Below are positions 1-11,344 of a stretch of DNA of 64,000 nucleotides, piece after piece. Source of the stretch: Taenia hydatigena. Taxonomy: Eukaryota > Platyhelminthes > Cestoda > Cyclophyllidea > Taeniidae. The notes below the pieces were generated by a model, which did not search any database, was not told the origin of the DNA, and saw only the letters and a program-made list of their open reading frames with translations. A program made the position numbers and the translations under genes. Numbering within the stretch: position 1 is the stretch's first letter; each line of letters starts with the position of its first letter. Location: contig JADWOT020001132.1 in NCBI GenBank assembly GCA_036345935.2, forward strand, positions 62,001-126,000, given 5' to 3'.

Positions 1-126
1 ACAACCTTAGCCAAGTCTTTAGCGAAACGCTTGTAGTAATTTGTCAAGCTAAGGAAACTGCAGAGCTCTGTTTGGTTAGTTGGCGTTGGTCCAGATCTCG
101 CTTGTTTTGTGCGGTCTTAGAGAACT
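1..126 (-). mobile_element. Ty3/gypsy pol fragment (RT thumb region)
   Basis: The minus strand encodes a degraded stretch equivalent to the residues just after the reverse transcriptase palm in the gypsy element at 11.1-15.5 kb (the LANYY-RF motif). It runs off the left edge of the window. It is the outermost part of the left arm of the 3-kb inverted repeat, and the same fragment appears on the plus strand at about 26,475-26,600. No LTR is visible beside it, so this is a remnant and not an element end. Confidence 0.7.
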
Positions 127-616
127 GCTATTTAATCTGACCAAACTCTATGTCCCACGAGGTTTACGGAGCGTTGTGGCACTTTGGAGTCTGGACTACT
201 TCGTATCTTCTAAAACTCATACTCAGCCACGAATATTTCTATTCTTTGCTTCTTAACTCCATGAAGGGGTTAATGATTCCACGAAGTGGGAAGTTCTCCA
301 AAGTGCTGTCTGCTGAACGGTCCTTTGCATGTAACCACGCTAGTCTTTCCCAACATACACGCAGTTACAGCTTAAAAGAGCAAACTTATGTTTCCCTCGT
401 CGTAATTTGTGTTTTCCTACAATAGTTGTTATAGATCTTCAATGTTACCTCTTATTGTCTGGAATATAATTACCCTTTAGTGGTTAGTCCATCAATTCGG
501 CTGTCGTCTTCTTTCTCAAGCATAAAACGCGCATCCAGCAAAATTGATCCTCAAAAGTTGAGATAATTTGAGATTACCGTCATACTGCAAAATAATCGCC
601 CAGACTGTGCACACAC

Positions 617-802
617 TGTAGCGTCCCGAGGCTCCCTTAGAGGCAAAAGAAGGCAGAATGCTAGGGTAGAATATCTATATTCAGCGGACAGAGGGAGATA
701 GGCTGCTGGCATGGCCCGAAGGCCAGCCCACGCAGCTAGGGCAGTACGGTCACCCCTGTGACCTTGACCGAAACCAAGAGTTCCAGCAAACAAAAAACCA
801 CA
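617..802 (+). repeat. 185-bp TG...CA repeat, copy 1
   Basis: The copy starts TGTAGCGTCCCGAGG and ends in a degenerate form of the family end (consensus GTACTACA). A conserved core around GGCTGCTGGCATGGCC is present. The family has TGTA/TACA ends like a solo LTR, but no coding capacity and no poly(A) tail. Its class (solo LTR, TRIM-type LTR or MITE) is unresolved. Confidence 0.75.
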
Positions 803-857
803 AGTACGAATCTAGCAACTCCCATTAACCGCAAGCCACACTTTCATGCAAATTCAC

Positions 858-1042
858 TGTAGTTCTTTTTTTGTTAGAACTGCCGGTTTCCGTCAAGGTC
901 ACAGAGGTGGCTATATTGCCCCAGCTACGTGGGCTGGCCTCCGGGCCATGCCAGCAGCCTATTTCCCTCTGTCCGGTGAATATATGTATCCTACCATGCC
1001 ACTTTGCCTTCTTTTGCCTTAAGGGAGCCTCGGGACGCTACA
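858..1042 (-). repeat. 185-bp TG...CA repeat, copy 2
   Basis: This is a full-length copy in the reverse orientation, reading TGTAGTTC...GACGCTACA on the plus strand. The flanking 5-mers TTCAC (left) and TTTAC (right) differ at one base and may be a target-site duplication. Confidence 0.8.
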
Positions 1043-1208
1043 TTTACATTTTCAGATATGCGTTTTTTGATAAATATAACTTCTTCATATGCGATATTCA
1101 CATACCTGCAAAAAGCAAAAGAATTAGGCATGAAGATAATATAATGGCAGAATGAATACCTTCAGGAGCTTTTTATAAAAGTATATGGCTTTAATTTGGT
1201 GGCCTTAT

Positions 1209-1393
1209 TGTAGTACTTTGTTTGTTAGAACTGCCGGTTTCTGTCAAGGTCACAGAGGTGGCCGTGCTGCCCCAGCTGCGTAAGCTGGCCTCCAAACCAT
1301 GCCAGCAGCCTATTTCCCTCTGTCCGGTGAATATATGTATTCTACCCTGCCACTTTGCCTTCTTTTGCCTTAAGGGAGCCTCGGGACGCTACA
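1209..1393 (-). repeat. 185-bp TG...CA repeat, copy 3 with target duplication
   Basis: This is a full-length 185-bp copy in the same orientation as copy 2. It is directly flanked by TTAT on both sides (1,205-1,208 and 1,394-1,397), which fits a 4-5 bp target-site duplication made by an LTR-type integrase or a MITE transposase. The 166 bp between copies 2 and 3 has no primer-binding site, so two separate insertions are more likely than one TRIM element. Confidence 0.8.
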
Positions 1394-3048
1394 TTATTTG
1401 TTATTATAAGTAAACCTTATTGCCAAACAAAGCGAGAAATTCAAAAGGTGGAAAATATTTGGTTTTATGGCAAAGGTTTGGATGTAATGCGTAAACCATT
1501 CAAATGTCCTGATAATTCGGTAATGTGGATCTACACTTGTTTAGGTGCCTCTTGAATTGAATTAATTTTCGCAGACAGTTGAATTTATGTCACGTAGGCT
1601 GTTGATAAATGCAAATAATTGCCCACCTTTGTTTGAATACATTGCTAAATTGAGTGCTATCACGGCTCGGTGGACGAGTGTTGCGTAGTTAACCAATGGT
1701 ATCGGCTGCGAGTCAGCTTGCTGTCCATCCAACCCGTCGGATGGCTAACTGACGTTGTTGTTTATGGCCCTGCTCCTCGCACAGTTTTATTGTTTGTCGA
1801 GTAAATGGGTGTTAAATTTGCATGCACTTGGTTTTATTGTTAATGATTCTGGCTTAAGGAGAGCATTGTGGAAGTTTATGGTAGGTTTGCGAGCCTGGGG
1901 AGATTCACCATCGTTCTTTCTGATCCCGCCCATGGCCTCATTTTTTTTAAATAAATTACTGGTCATTTTGAGCCACTGCATGTTCGATTAGGCTGGTTTT
2001 GGCTTATCAGTTGTGTTTCTTTGCAGCGTGCTTCTAGAAGTTGACAAAGCATTGACGTACGGTCCTTGTTGTTTTGGGTGTTTGACTCCCCAAGATATGC
2101 AATCACATTGACTTGAGTTCTGCCGATGTCAAGTGTCGCTAAACTTGTAAATGGGAACCGGAGGGGTTACTCCATGCAGAACCGCTTCCACTTTACCTTG
2201 AGACCCTGACAAAAGGAATGCTAAGCTCCATCGATTTGACAATCGCATATCGCGATATCGGACTCGCCTCGGCCTGAACTCAAGTAAGATGGATTCTCGG
2301 TCGAGTGTATTGAAGGACTCTGCTCTGGTCTGAGAGACTTGTCGTAGAACGGAATCGCTTGACTGCCGAAAGACTGTCGAAATTGGGAGAATCGGGGAAG
2401 TTATCTTTGAGCGAGCAATCAGAGCACCGTAATATATGCTAATATTGATGGGTAGGTTTTGTCAGTGGGCGACATGAAATGGGTATCTGGCCTCCTTCCT
2501 GGTGCATTTAGGCAGTCACCTTTGTGGATGAAGAAGCTTAGGAATCTTCAGCTGTAGAATGATCGGCTTCGCTGCCTATCCTATGCTGTCTCCCAACTTC
2601 GAACACTGGACACATTGAGTCTTTGTGCCAATCTCTGGATGGTGTCTTTCCCTCGGATGGGGTACACCGGAGATCTCAAGCCTTTATCACTTCGCGCCTG
2701 CATTACTTGTGCAGGATTTTGGGCTTTGTGAGTGATTGGCTATGGTGAATATCTTTTAGCTGAGTCGTGATGTCGACACAGGGTAACTAAGCTATCCAGA
2801 GTCTGACACGTGGTGTAGGATGTGTGCACTTGAATTGTGTCAGAAACGTCTGGCTCGTTATTTGCAACAGGGTAGTTAAGTGCCATAGGGTGGATTGGGA
2901 GATGACACTAAAGCTGTTTTGATGTTGAAATTAGAGTGTTATTAAGCGTTTGCATTGGTGAGTATGCACGTGAAATGATGGTTGGCGCAAGGGCTTTCAG
3001 GCCGGTTATTATTTTAAAGTTGCATTTTAGGGGCTGCAGCAGTTGTGG

Positions 3049-5449
3049 CCGTGCGGATGGATAGTTGTCGACGGGTGGAGAGGATAGCGCGTATGAGGTC
3101 AGAGGTGACAAGTGTAACGTTGCTTTTGCTGTTGTTGTTGTGTCGATGATGGTAGTGGGTGCTAGTGAAGTACTGACAGATGGACGGGGGATATTAAAGC
3201 ATGACAGCATATTCTCACTAGGCTTATTCGTCCGTTGACCTTGTTAGGCAGTGAAGCAGCAGTTAGCACGCTGGTTGTTTACTGAGGAGAGGGCTTATGG
3301 CTTATGTCAATGGCGTCCTTGCTAGGTGATGAGAGCGGATTCTTCCTCCTTGTTTTCACCATTCCATACTACTCTACGTTACATTAACCTGAGCTAAGGT
3401 AGACTGCCACTATACACTTCCTTTCATTATTCCATACTATGCTGCGCTATTTTACATTCAGATATTGATGTAACCATCCTACTCGCTAGTGCTAAGCCAA
3501 TTTTCACCACCACGACCACCACCAAATGTCATCTAGTCGACTAAGAAGCCATATCAACGAATGGCACCCTACACTCTCGCATTAGTAATGGGGCATATCA
3601 CAAGTCACCCACCGCTAATTGAAATGAGACTATTGAAGCACATGAAAGGCGAGCAAATGCATCAAGAACTAAGCAATTCGGAAATAGACAAATGTTCCAG
3701 CAAACGATATATCGTCACGTCTTCCACGGAAAGAAAGCAACGACCAATTATTAAACAACATCCTCATTTGAGTACCACAGAAGGTTGGGCAGCAGAGAGA
3801 ACTAACCTCGCTCCTAATTACTAGTACGCGGGAATAGATGCGCCCGCGATGTACTTCAACGCAAATCTTCTACGCCTTATGCATCAATGGCCATCATATC
3901 ACTAACGCGATGGCACGCTAGGAAGCAACTCCATGTCCGGCGGCGACTTCGGATCCAACGCTAATAGCATGCAAAATTTTGCGCTTTTGTTGAACGATAG
4001 CACCGAGCGCACACTTTTGACGACACATTCAGCCATTAAAATGGCTACCTGTCAGAAGTCTGCCTCCACACTCAACCATCGCCACCATCAAATGCATCGC
4101 ACCCATGGTTCAATTTGTTCATCTTCGTGTCAGATTGCAAGCAAACTTACTAGTTCATTCTTCTATCTCCCTCGCGTTGCACATTCCATCTGTACGCCTC
4201 TCGATGCCCACCCTCCTCCTACACACATCTTCTTTAACAACCCAACAGCAAAGAAATGAAAATGTCCCAAACGCACCCATATCCATTCTATTAAGTCAGC
4301 TTTGTGCTCAACAATGCTCTAGACACAGTGCAGCATTTCTATTAGATAAAATTCCAATCCTAATGTGTCTCATGGACAATAACATGCACATCGTATGCGA
4401 ATTGACATTCATGTTTGGTGCCAGCCTTCACAACCAAATGAGAAGACTCGTTGCACTAGTGTAAGGATATTCCATCTAGATGCAAGAGTCTACAAACCGA
4501 CTCAACAGAGTTATGGGCAAGTTAGTATTATGCGGGTGTAAAATAAGCCTCACGCCATCATCTTCACCCTCATCAAATAACTCTGGATGTCTCAGCAGAG
4601 TTCTCGCAGTGACGCTAATGAATTTCGCCTCCCCTTGAAACAGGCACCAAAACCGCTTGATCGTGTGCGAAAGTGATTGTGCATTAAGTCCATCAAAATT
4701 TCGCAGACGGATCGGCTGAGGCACCAGACTACTCATTTCCAGTCAGAAATGCCGTAACGGGTGTATACTCGAATCGCACTCGAATCCGCGCACGTCAAGT
4801 CCAATCTGGAGATGGAAGAGTGTAAACCAGCCATCCAAAAAATTCAAAGCAATGGCAAAGGCGAGATTCGCCTTTAATGCTGTTCTGTAATGCTCACATG
4901 CTTATAAAATATTCCCTCGAAAAAAAAACAAATTTGTTTTTGAATTCAGGATCTGTAGCTTTGTTAACAACAGGAAAAGTTGGACACTAGGAACATTTTC
5001 AACCGTATTTAACAAATGAGGTCTAATTTCATAAAAATTTGTCGTTGATAGAGTGACAATCCATTAAAACACTGACATAACAACCTTAGTTAATCGCTTT
5101 ATGCATTGTGCAACATAAAATTAAGGCGAGTGGGGTTCCGTGTTTAGAAAGGACAGCAAGTACCTTCAAGTTGGTTAAATTTGGTTTACCCGACAAAAGA
5201 AGTTGGGGCCGTCACACTCATGCGAAGCAGTTGGTGATTCCGGTTGGGTAAGGCAATAGGTCTCTGACCACTAGCTATTTCAGGGGATGCTAGTCTGGTC
5301 TAAAGCGTGCACTCCAGTGTCAGTTGACAGGAGCTTGATTTTCTCGTGGATGGTCAGCGTTGGAGTCAAATTCGCCGCAGGAGATGGAATTGCAAATGTG
5401 GATGCCGAGCCACTGCTTGCGGGAGCCTCAATTTGATTAAAGAGCCCCT
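3049..5449. other. Unassigned stretch between inverted repeats
   Basis: No gene is recognised. About 90 bases at 3,049-3,138 recur in the same orientation at 21,939-22,025 (the shared part includes GGTGGAGAGGATAGCGCG). The first copy begins exactly where inverted repeat 1 ends. Open frames at 3,933-4,464 are short, overlap in several frames and have no recognisable domain. Confidence 0.6.
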
Positions 5450-8400
5450 GAGTGACTTTTAAGGTGACATCCGTTATGTCGATAGGTACGAACCCTTCCA
5501 TAATGAGCTTCCAACGTCTCTAATTGTCCCATCCACTAATGTTTCGACCGCCTCACCTACCGTGTGTGATTGATTGATTGACTGACTGAGTTACTGATTT
5601 ATTCATTGATATGTTCATCCCCTTGCTCCTTTACTTTCTTTTAAGCTGTTTTGTTGGTCGGTTGATTGTCTAATGCTCAGTCCACCCGTCAATGAAGGTG
5701 GCAGCACAATATCAAAGCCATGACTTTGGTATTCCTCCCACCCTCTCCCCCCTTCTCCTTCCTTACTTGCATAAAAAGTCAGTGATTGGCATGGTTGACT
5801 CGTGAGCGTTCTTCTCTTATGACTAGCACGTTTTAATAGATGACGCTGTCACATTTTTGCACATTTGAAATCCATTCTCAAGGCTGCAAGGCAGCATGTC
5901 ACAATTGCACTTGTCATCAACCCAACAAAACAAAGAACATTTGAATGCCCGATGGAACAAAATATTCTTCATCTGTCACAGAGTCACACAAATGAGCTGC
6001 GGTCAACAGTGCTTTAAGTCGTAACAAAACATCATCACTACTGCATACATACCCACTGCAGCGCCTTCAGCCTTCCCTCACCCCAAGAACACCAAGTAAG
6101 ACAACATTCGGGCAGAATACACTTCTATTCCACACATCGACGACCCACTCGGCGAAGGTAAAACATCGGGGGAAATATGTGGCTCCATCACCAACACCTG
6201 TCATTTAACAAACCACTGAAGCGTCACACAGTCCCTCTCTCCGCCTCCAGCGCCATCCTCCGTTCTCTTCTTGGTAATTGTGCCGCATCTGCAGTCTCCT
6301 CCTCACCTCCTATGGTCCAAGCGCATTACGCAGGGAATGATGGGGACCCACCGACCACCATGCCTACAAGCAAAATTCCAAATCCTGTCAACGATACAAC
6401 CTCAAGCCCATGACATTAACAGAACAACTAAGACTTGATGCGACTATTAGTTGCAAACCTAGTGCCACATGGCAGCCATACGTCGAAAAACTTAACGAAC
6501 TGCATTAGGCAGCATCAACACTTCTCAGTGCCATCAACCGACAGATATGGTCGTTAAACAACACACACGCGCACACCCACACAATTTGATAAGGGAATCA
6601 ACTGTATATGTTAGATTCTGCAGAACCAATTTGTGCATCAAGTCATTACACATTTACCGTTTCTCCTACCAATTAATCGTACTTTGACAATGTGTCACCC
6701 CACTCGCTGCAACATACACCTGTAGCCGTCAATGAAAATGCCTCCTTGCGTGAATTATGCATGCACAGATGCTCCTCAACAACTTCCGTAGAATTTCTTT
6801 AGCATTAGTCAAACCACTTTCAAGCATATACAGCTCACACTAACCACACTTCCAATTGCCCCATAACTATCTCGTATTGGCTTCACTTTACACCATGCCT
6901 TATCAAAAGTGACGGAACCTGAACATCTTATTTTAAAAAGGAAACAAGCAAAACTAATAATTGTAGACCAATGATAACATTGAACTTGATTTATACAACA
7001 TTTCATCTCACAGGGAAGGACTCACCAGACTACCGCTTAGCAACAAAACACCACATCCAGTCTCTCATAACTCCTCCAAGCACAAAGTCACGCAACTTAT
7101 GACTTGTGCGAATGAATAATAAACATCGAGCAGGGAAATCTTCAACAGGACCGATTGGCCGAATGATTGCAAAATCACAACTGTCGACGACGACGACGAG
7201 TTCAAGGGTGCATAGTGCCGTCTCAGTGGACTCCCATGGGCTGGACTCTACAGCCACATTTGCCTTCTCCAATGCCACTGTCAGCAATGATGCACGCTGT
7301 TGGCAGTCAAATGAGTCTGTAATGATGTTGAAAAGCGACCCACAACCAACTATGCGGGCGGTGGCGGCTGCAGAACGATAGTTCTTCAATAAGGCTGCCC
7401 ATCATCATCACCATCCACCATTCTTGAGAGGCTGACTAGTCAAATCAAAAACACTACGCTAACAAGCTTTGCGCCCAAATTTAGCACCTTGTAATGCTCA
7501 CTGCTTATCTCAAAATGCTCCAGGGGAAAAACCACGATTGCCATACTTTCAGCTCACAACGACTTTAGCACCATGTAAAGCCAATTGATTGTTGATATAA
7601 TCCACTATCCAACCAACCGCCAGGACAGCTTCAACTGCTCCCCTTCTAAATAATTCAGCAAAATGAACAAGCGATGCAAAGTGCTGCCTCATGTTCATTC
7701 AATAAAAAACTTTTATGCGTTTCGACTTGTTCATGTACGTACATACAACTATTAACAAGTCAACTTGATGCATTCCAAATAAATAAACTGAAAAGTAACA
7801 TAAAATACATTTGCGTACAGTGAAAAAGTCAGTAAATACAAAGATAAAAGGCATACACTTCAAAACGCAAACAAATCCTAATTCAAGAAATGGGCCCAGA
7901 GTAGATTTCAAAACAGCTCTTCAGCACCCCCGCCCATTTCCACCCCAATTCACCGGCCTTTCTCAACACGATCATAAGCCTGCCTACCAGCTCAACACCA
8001 ACCTCACATCCATCTCGTCTGTTTACCTGCTGACCATGCAATTATCCAATGCTTGAACCAAAAGAGCTAACACCTATCGCTACGCCATCAAACGCAACAT
8101 CATCATCCATGGCAAGATCCGCATTGCAGGTCAAAGGAGACGCCCCCACAAATGACCTAAACATCCCACATTGCATACCATTCCACACGATCATCACATG
8201 TAGCTTCATCACTACTGTAAATTCGTAGTATCTTAAACGTACAGAAGGAAAAAGTGGGAAAGCCGACACACAAACGTCCGATGACCCACCACATCAACAC
8301 ACAAGCAAATATAATATCCTAAAAACCAAACATTTGGGACTGCTACAAGGCAACGTCTGTGTAGCAATGCAAAAGTGCCCAGCGAAGAGTTACAGGTCTC

Positions 8401-8744
8401 TCAGCAACCATCCTCCCGCTCCTCAATCAGCCTCAAACACTAACTCATGTCACAGCTGAACCCACATAACAAGTTCCACTAAGATACTATCGACACACAA
8501 CCGTGGTCTCGAAGTCAAGAAACGATCGAATCGCGAAGTGCCCCACACACTCCATACATTTCCCACCAAAGCAGACAATATGGGCATAAAAGTAAAACAC
8601 CTACTACCATACATAAATACGAAAGGATCTACGAAGAGGTGATAAGAACATGTTGCACAAAATAGCGACCAATAAACTACAACCTAATCTTACCTAAGAA
8701 ATGCAATGAGCAATAGCGACGGCGAGATTCGCGCTCAGTGTTGC

Positions 8745-9615
8745 TAGGTAACACTTCCACGCCCAGCAGATAATGCCGCATCAAAAATGCACATTCCCGC
8801 CAAGTGAAATAATGAAGACCAACACGCATACCAAATGACGCCTCACAGCTGAAATTCAGGCATGCTTTCAAGCACCCGACGCTTCACACAACAACGAAGA
8901 CTCAAATCAACCGCGAAAAGACGATTCGGCGCAACAAAATCGCACAATTAATTTTTGTTATTCCACAGCAAAATTAGTCTCTAAATTCAGTCTGCTCTGT
9001 CTCTTGCATTCAATAAAACGCATACGACGCCAAACCTCAACAATAGTGATAGATACATAGACATGTATTTATACGCTTGTGCAAAGTAGTAACCTACAAT
9101 AAACAGCCAAAATATATTTCCCAAAAAGAAAAAGGACTATGATCATACCATATTGCTTATTCAAGGCCTAACTGGGTTCTTCGAACTAGGCCAACCAGTT
9201 CTTCCGATTGCTTCGTCCAAGACGCACATTCCTGTCAAGTGAAATATGAAGGCCAGCATGCACACCAAATGAGTCCCAATATTTACTGAAGTTTCTGCTT
9301 TCTAAACAAATGAAGCCTCTCTTAGCTATAATTCTTGCACACATGCAAGCACCAAGCACTTTACACCAAAATGAAGGTTGGAATCAGCCGCTCAATCGCA
9401 AGTCGGCATAACAAATAAATACGATTAGGTTTCGTCATTACAAAGCAAAACTAGCCTCTGAATTTAACCTGCTCTATCTCTTGCTTTTAAATACAACAAA
9501 TACACTGCCAAAATTTCAACAATTCCAACAGTCTTACATACATGCATTCATACGCATGTACAAAATAGTGAACCACAATAAAGCAACCAAAAAAGCATTT
9601 TCCAAAATTCAAAGA
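8745..9615 (+). repeat. Tandem duplication of about 0.45 kb inside the left arm
   Basis: Two diverged direct units, about 8,745-9,140 and 9,205-9,615, share ordered landmarks. These are a GCACATTCC-GTCAAGTGAAAT stretch, a pair of CAAGCACC blocks, GCAAAACTAG/GCAAAATTAG, and AATAAACAGCC/AATAAAGCAACC. The mirrored right arm (37.26-37.8 kb) shows only one unit, so the duplication arose on this side or was lost on the other. Confidence 0.65.
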
Positions 9616-9769
9616 GAAGGCGGATTGCTAGAGTAGAATGCATATATTCACCAGACAGAGGGAAAAAGGCTGCTGGCATGGCCCGGAGGCCAGCCCACGC
9701 AGCTAGGGCAATACGGCCACCTCTGTGACCTTGACAGAAACCAGCAGTTCTAACAAACAAAGTACTACA
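9606..9769 (+). repeat. 185-bp repeat, 5'-truncated copy
   Basis: The copy retains the conserved core and the intact ACTACA end, but its TGTAGCGTCCC start is replaced by unrelated sequence. It marks the inner end of the left arm of inverted repeat 2. Members of the same family sit at the matching end of the right arm (36,705-36,888 and 36,940-37,107). Confidence 0.75.
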
Positions 9770-10034
9770 GTGATAATCACAAAACTACAAGCTGGCATTC
9801 AAAAACGTGTCAACCCCTGATTAAGGCCCGTGAAAATGTCAAAGCTAAATAATTTGCAAAAAGTCTACGGAGCGACTTAATCTACCACCGATAATGTATT
9901 CATTCAGCATGAAATCTGTGCCTTCGTCGTTCCCCTGATCACCACGCACCATATCTCACCTACTCCTTAGAAGCAAGTGTGGCGTCAAAGTCCATTTAGT
10001 CAAAGACCTGAAAAGGGACGAACTAGTACGCCAT

Positions 10035-10262
10035 TGTAATGCTTAATTCTTTAAATGCGCTTCGTAGGCCAGAGGCGGGAAGTCAACCTGAACCACTTGG
10101 CAGAGCAGCGCGGAGACTCACTGGAGCGTGACACGTCCTCGGCCTGAACCCCCATATCTCGCCTAGCTGTGTAATCATCACCCCATATATATTAAAGATG
10201 TCAAAACGTACGCAGACTTCTACTATCAAGGGTGACTAGGAGGGGGAGGAGGAACCCTCTAC
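10035..10262 (+). mobile_element. Solo LTR of the gypsy family
   Basis: This 228-bp LTR begins TGTAATGCTTAATTC and ends GAGGAACCCTCTAC. It matches the LTRs of the full element at 11.1-15.5 kb. It is flanked by the 5-bp direct repeat GCCAT (10,030-10,034 and 10,263-10,267), which is what recombination between the two LTRs of a full insertion leaves behind. The LTR carries the family's internal ATG (10,198), but its short frame has a TAG stop before the LTR end. Confidence 0.85.
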
Positions 10263-10893
10263 GCCATTCTTTTTGATTCAGGTAGTGCTGTACACTGAGC
10301 ATCCTTATCCCTCCAACATACCAACATCTCAAGCCACCTCAATTGACTTCTTGGGTGATCGACGTAATTCCTTGCTTCTCGAGGCTGCATACGGCAAGGA
10401 GATGTCGCTGGTACATCGCAGTCTCCATTGCACCCTTGACGAACGTAATGTCTGTCAGGTGGTGACAGTGCCACCTGAATCAGATGAGCCAGCAGAAGCC
10501 AGTCTAACACTTGACAAGATCAAGGGACCTATGGCAAACTCCGATTTTACGCGTCCTCTTCCTCGAACCCATGACAATGCCAGTCACGTAGTTGAGTTGT
10601 CTACCCACCTTGAGGAGAGTAAGTGGAGCTTTGGTCGCATCGTCTTTGTTGGATGACTGTAAAGCATCCTCCCACTGACAATTTCCTATTTTACACCCTT
10701 GTGGCCCTTCTCGGTGCTACAGCTTGCCCTAGTTGTAGATGGATTTTACAAACCGTAGACGATTTGCGCCTCCATTATTCTGTACGAATACATTTCCTTT
10801 ACTTGCCTGCTTTTTATTCCATAACACGTGTTTCGTGCAGCTTCTAGGCCACGAAAGAGTCTAATGAGCCATGTCATCAATGTTTAGCCACGA
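10263..10893 (+). other. Sequence between LTRs with a 127-codon open frame
   Basis: An open frame runs from 10,273 to 10,656. It is in the same frame as the ATG of the preceding solo LTR, interrupted only by one TAG at the LTR tail. The product is not recognised: it has no retroviral motif, no signal peptide and no membrane segment. A pyrimidine-rich run ending in CAG (10,266-10,278) resembles a splice acceptor, so this could be a host exon, but nothing else supports that. Confidence 0.3.
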
Positions 10894-11025
10894 TGTAGTA
10901 CTTTTATTCTTTAAATGCGCTTTGTAGGCCAGAGGCAGGAAAACAATTTGAACTACGTGACGGAGCAGCGTGGAGACCCGCTGGAGCGTGACACTTCCTC
11001 AGCCTGAACCCCCACATCTCGCCTA
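10894..11025 (+). mobile_element. Truncated gypsy LTR (5' part)
   Basis: The stretch starts TGTAGTACTTTTATTC and follows the family LTR for about 132 bases, then stops at CATCTCGCCTA. The 3' third of the LTR, with the internal ATG, is missing. It is the second of three LTRs within 1.3 kb. Confidence 0.8.
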
Positions 11026-11122
11026 CACAGATCCTCTGCCTATGCCAAACAAGAGAAGGTCCGTTACTCTGCGACGCTTTAATCGTCCTAGACGAAACGG
11101 CTGATCAGTAGTGCAGTATCAG

Positions 11123-11344
11123 TGTAATACTTAATTCTTTAAATGCGCTTTGTAGGCCAGAGGCGGGAAGTCAATTTGAACCACGTGACGGAGCAACGTG
11201 GAGACTCCTTGGAGCGTGACGGACCTTCGGCCTGATCCCCCATTTGTCGCCTAGCTGTATTTATTGCCCATATTAAAGATGTCGAAACGTACTCAGACTT
11301 CTACTGGCAAGGGTAACCAGGAGGGAGAGGAGGAACCCTTTACA
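11123..11344 (+). repeat. 5' LTR
   Basis: The LTR runs TGTAATACTT...CCCTTTACA. It contains a poly(A)-signal-like ATTAAA at 11,272-11,277 directly before ATG at 11,279-11,281, and that ATG opens the gag-pol frame. The 3' LTR carries TTG at the equivalent place, so only the 5' copy retains the start. Confidence 0.95.

Larger units (their letters stand above)
1..3048 (+). repeat. Inverted repeat 1, left arm
   Basis: This stretch is the reverse complement of 23,553-26,600, with paired positions summing to 26,601 throughout (for example 551/26,050, 1,355/25,246, 1,755/24,846 and 2,881/23,720). Only scattered single-base differences are visible, for example near 260, 290 and 2,655. Homology stops sharply after the bases TTGTGG at about 3,048. 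The arm contains a gypsy pol fragment and three copies of a 185-bp repeat. Open frames inside it are mirrored on the other arm simply because the DNA is duplicated; none is supported as a gene. Confidence 0.95.
5450..9770 (+). repeat. Inverted repeat 2, left arm (diverged)
   Basis: This stretch matches the reverse complement of about 36,700-40,960 with many substitutions and small indels. Clear anchors are 5,560-5,600 with 40,780-40,820, 6,230-6,410 with 39,960-40,150, 7,110-7,330 with 39,130-39,400, 7,811-8,056 with 38,400-38,636, and 9,060-9,180 with 37,270-37,400. Predicted peptides are partly alike between the arms, but frames shift and stops intervene, so the likeness comes from duplicated DNA and not from a conserved protein. 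Confidence 0.9.

Noticed and set aside
1044..1208. Two same-orientation 185-bp units enclosing 166 bp, a possible complete TRIM element.
   Set aside because: The internal part has no primer-binding site or polypurine tract, and each unit has its own flanking duplication.
551..1555. Identical open frames at 0.5-2 kb and 24.6-26 kb.
   Set aside because: They lie in the nearly identical inverted repeat and overlap the 185-bp elements. Identity reflects the duplication only.
2160..2420. Weak resemblance to a reverse transcriptase palm (LSSIDLTIAYRDIGLASA-like text).
   Set aside because: Only a short stretch fits and no neighbouring RT motif is found in any frame; too weak to annotate.
8042..8269. 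Similar predicted peptides on the two arms of inverted repeat 2 (8,042-8,269 and 38,196-38,414).
   Set aside because: Lengths and starts differ and other frames over the same DNA are equally alike. Duplication explains the match without selection.
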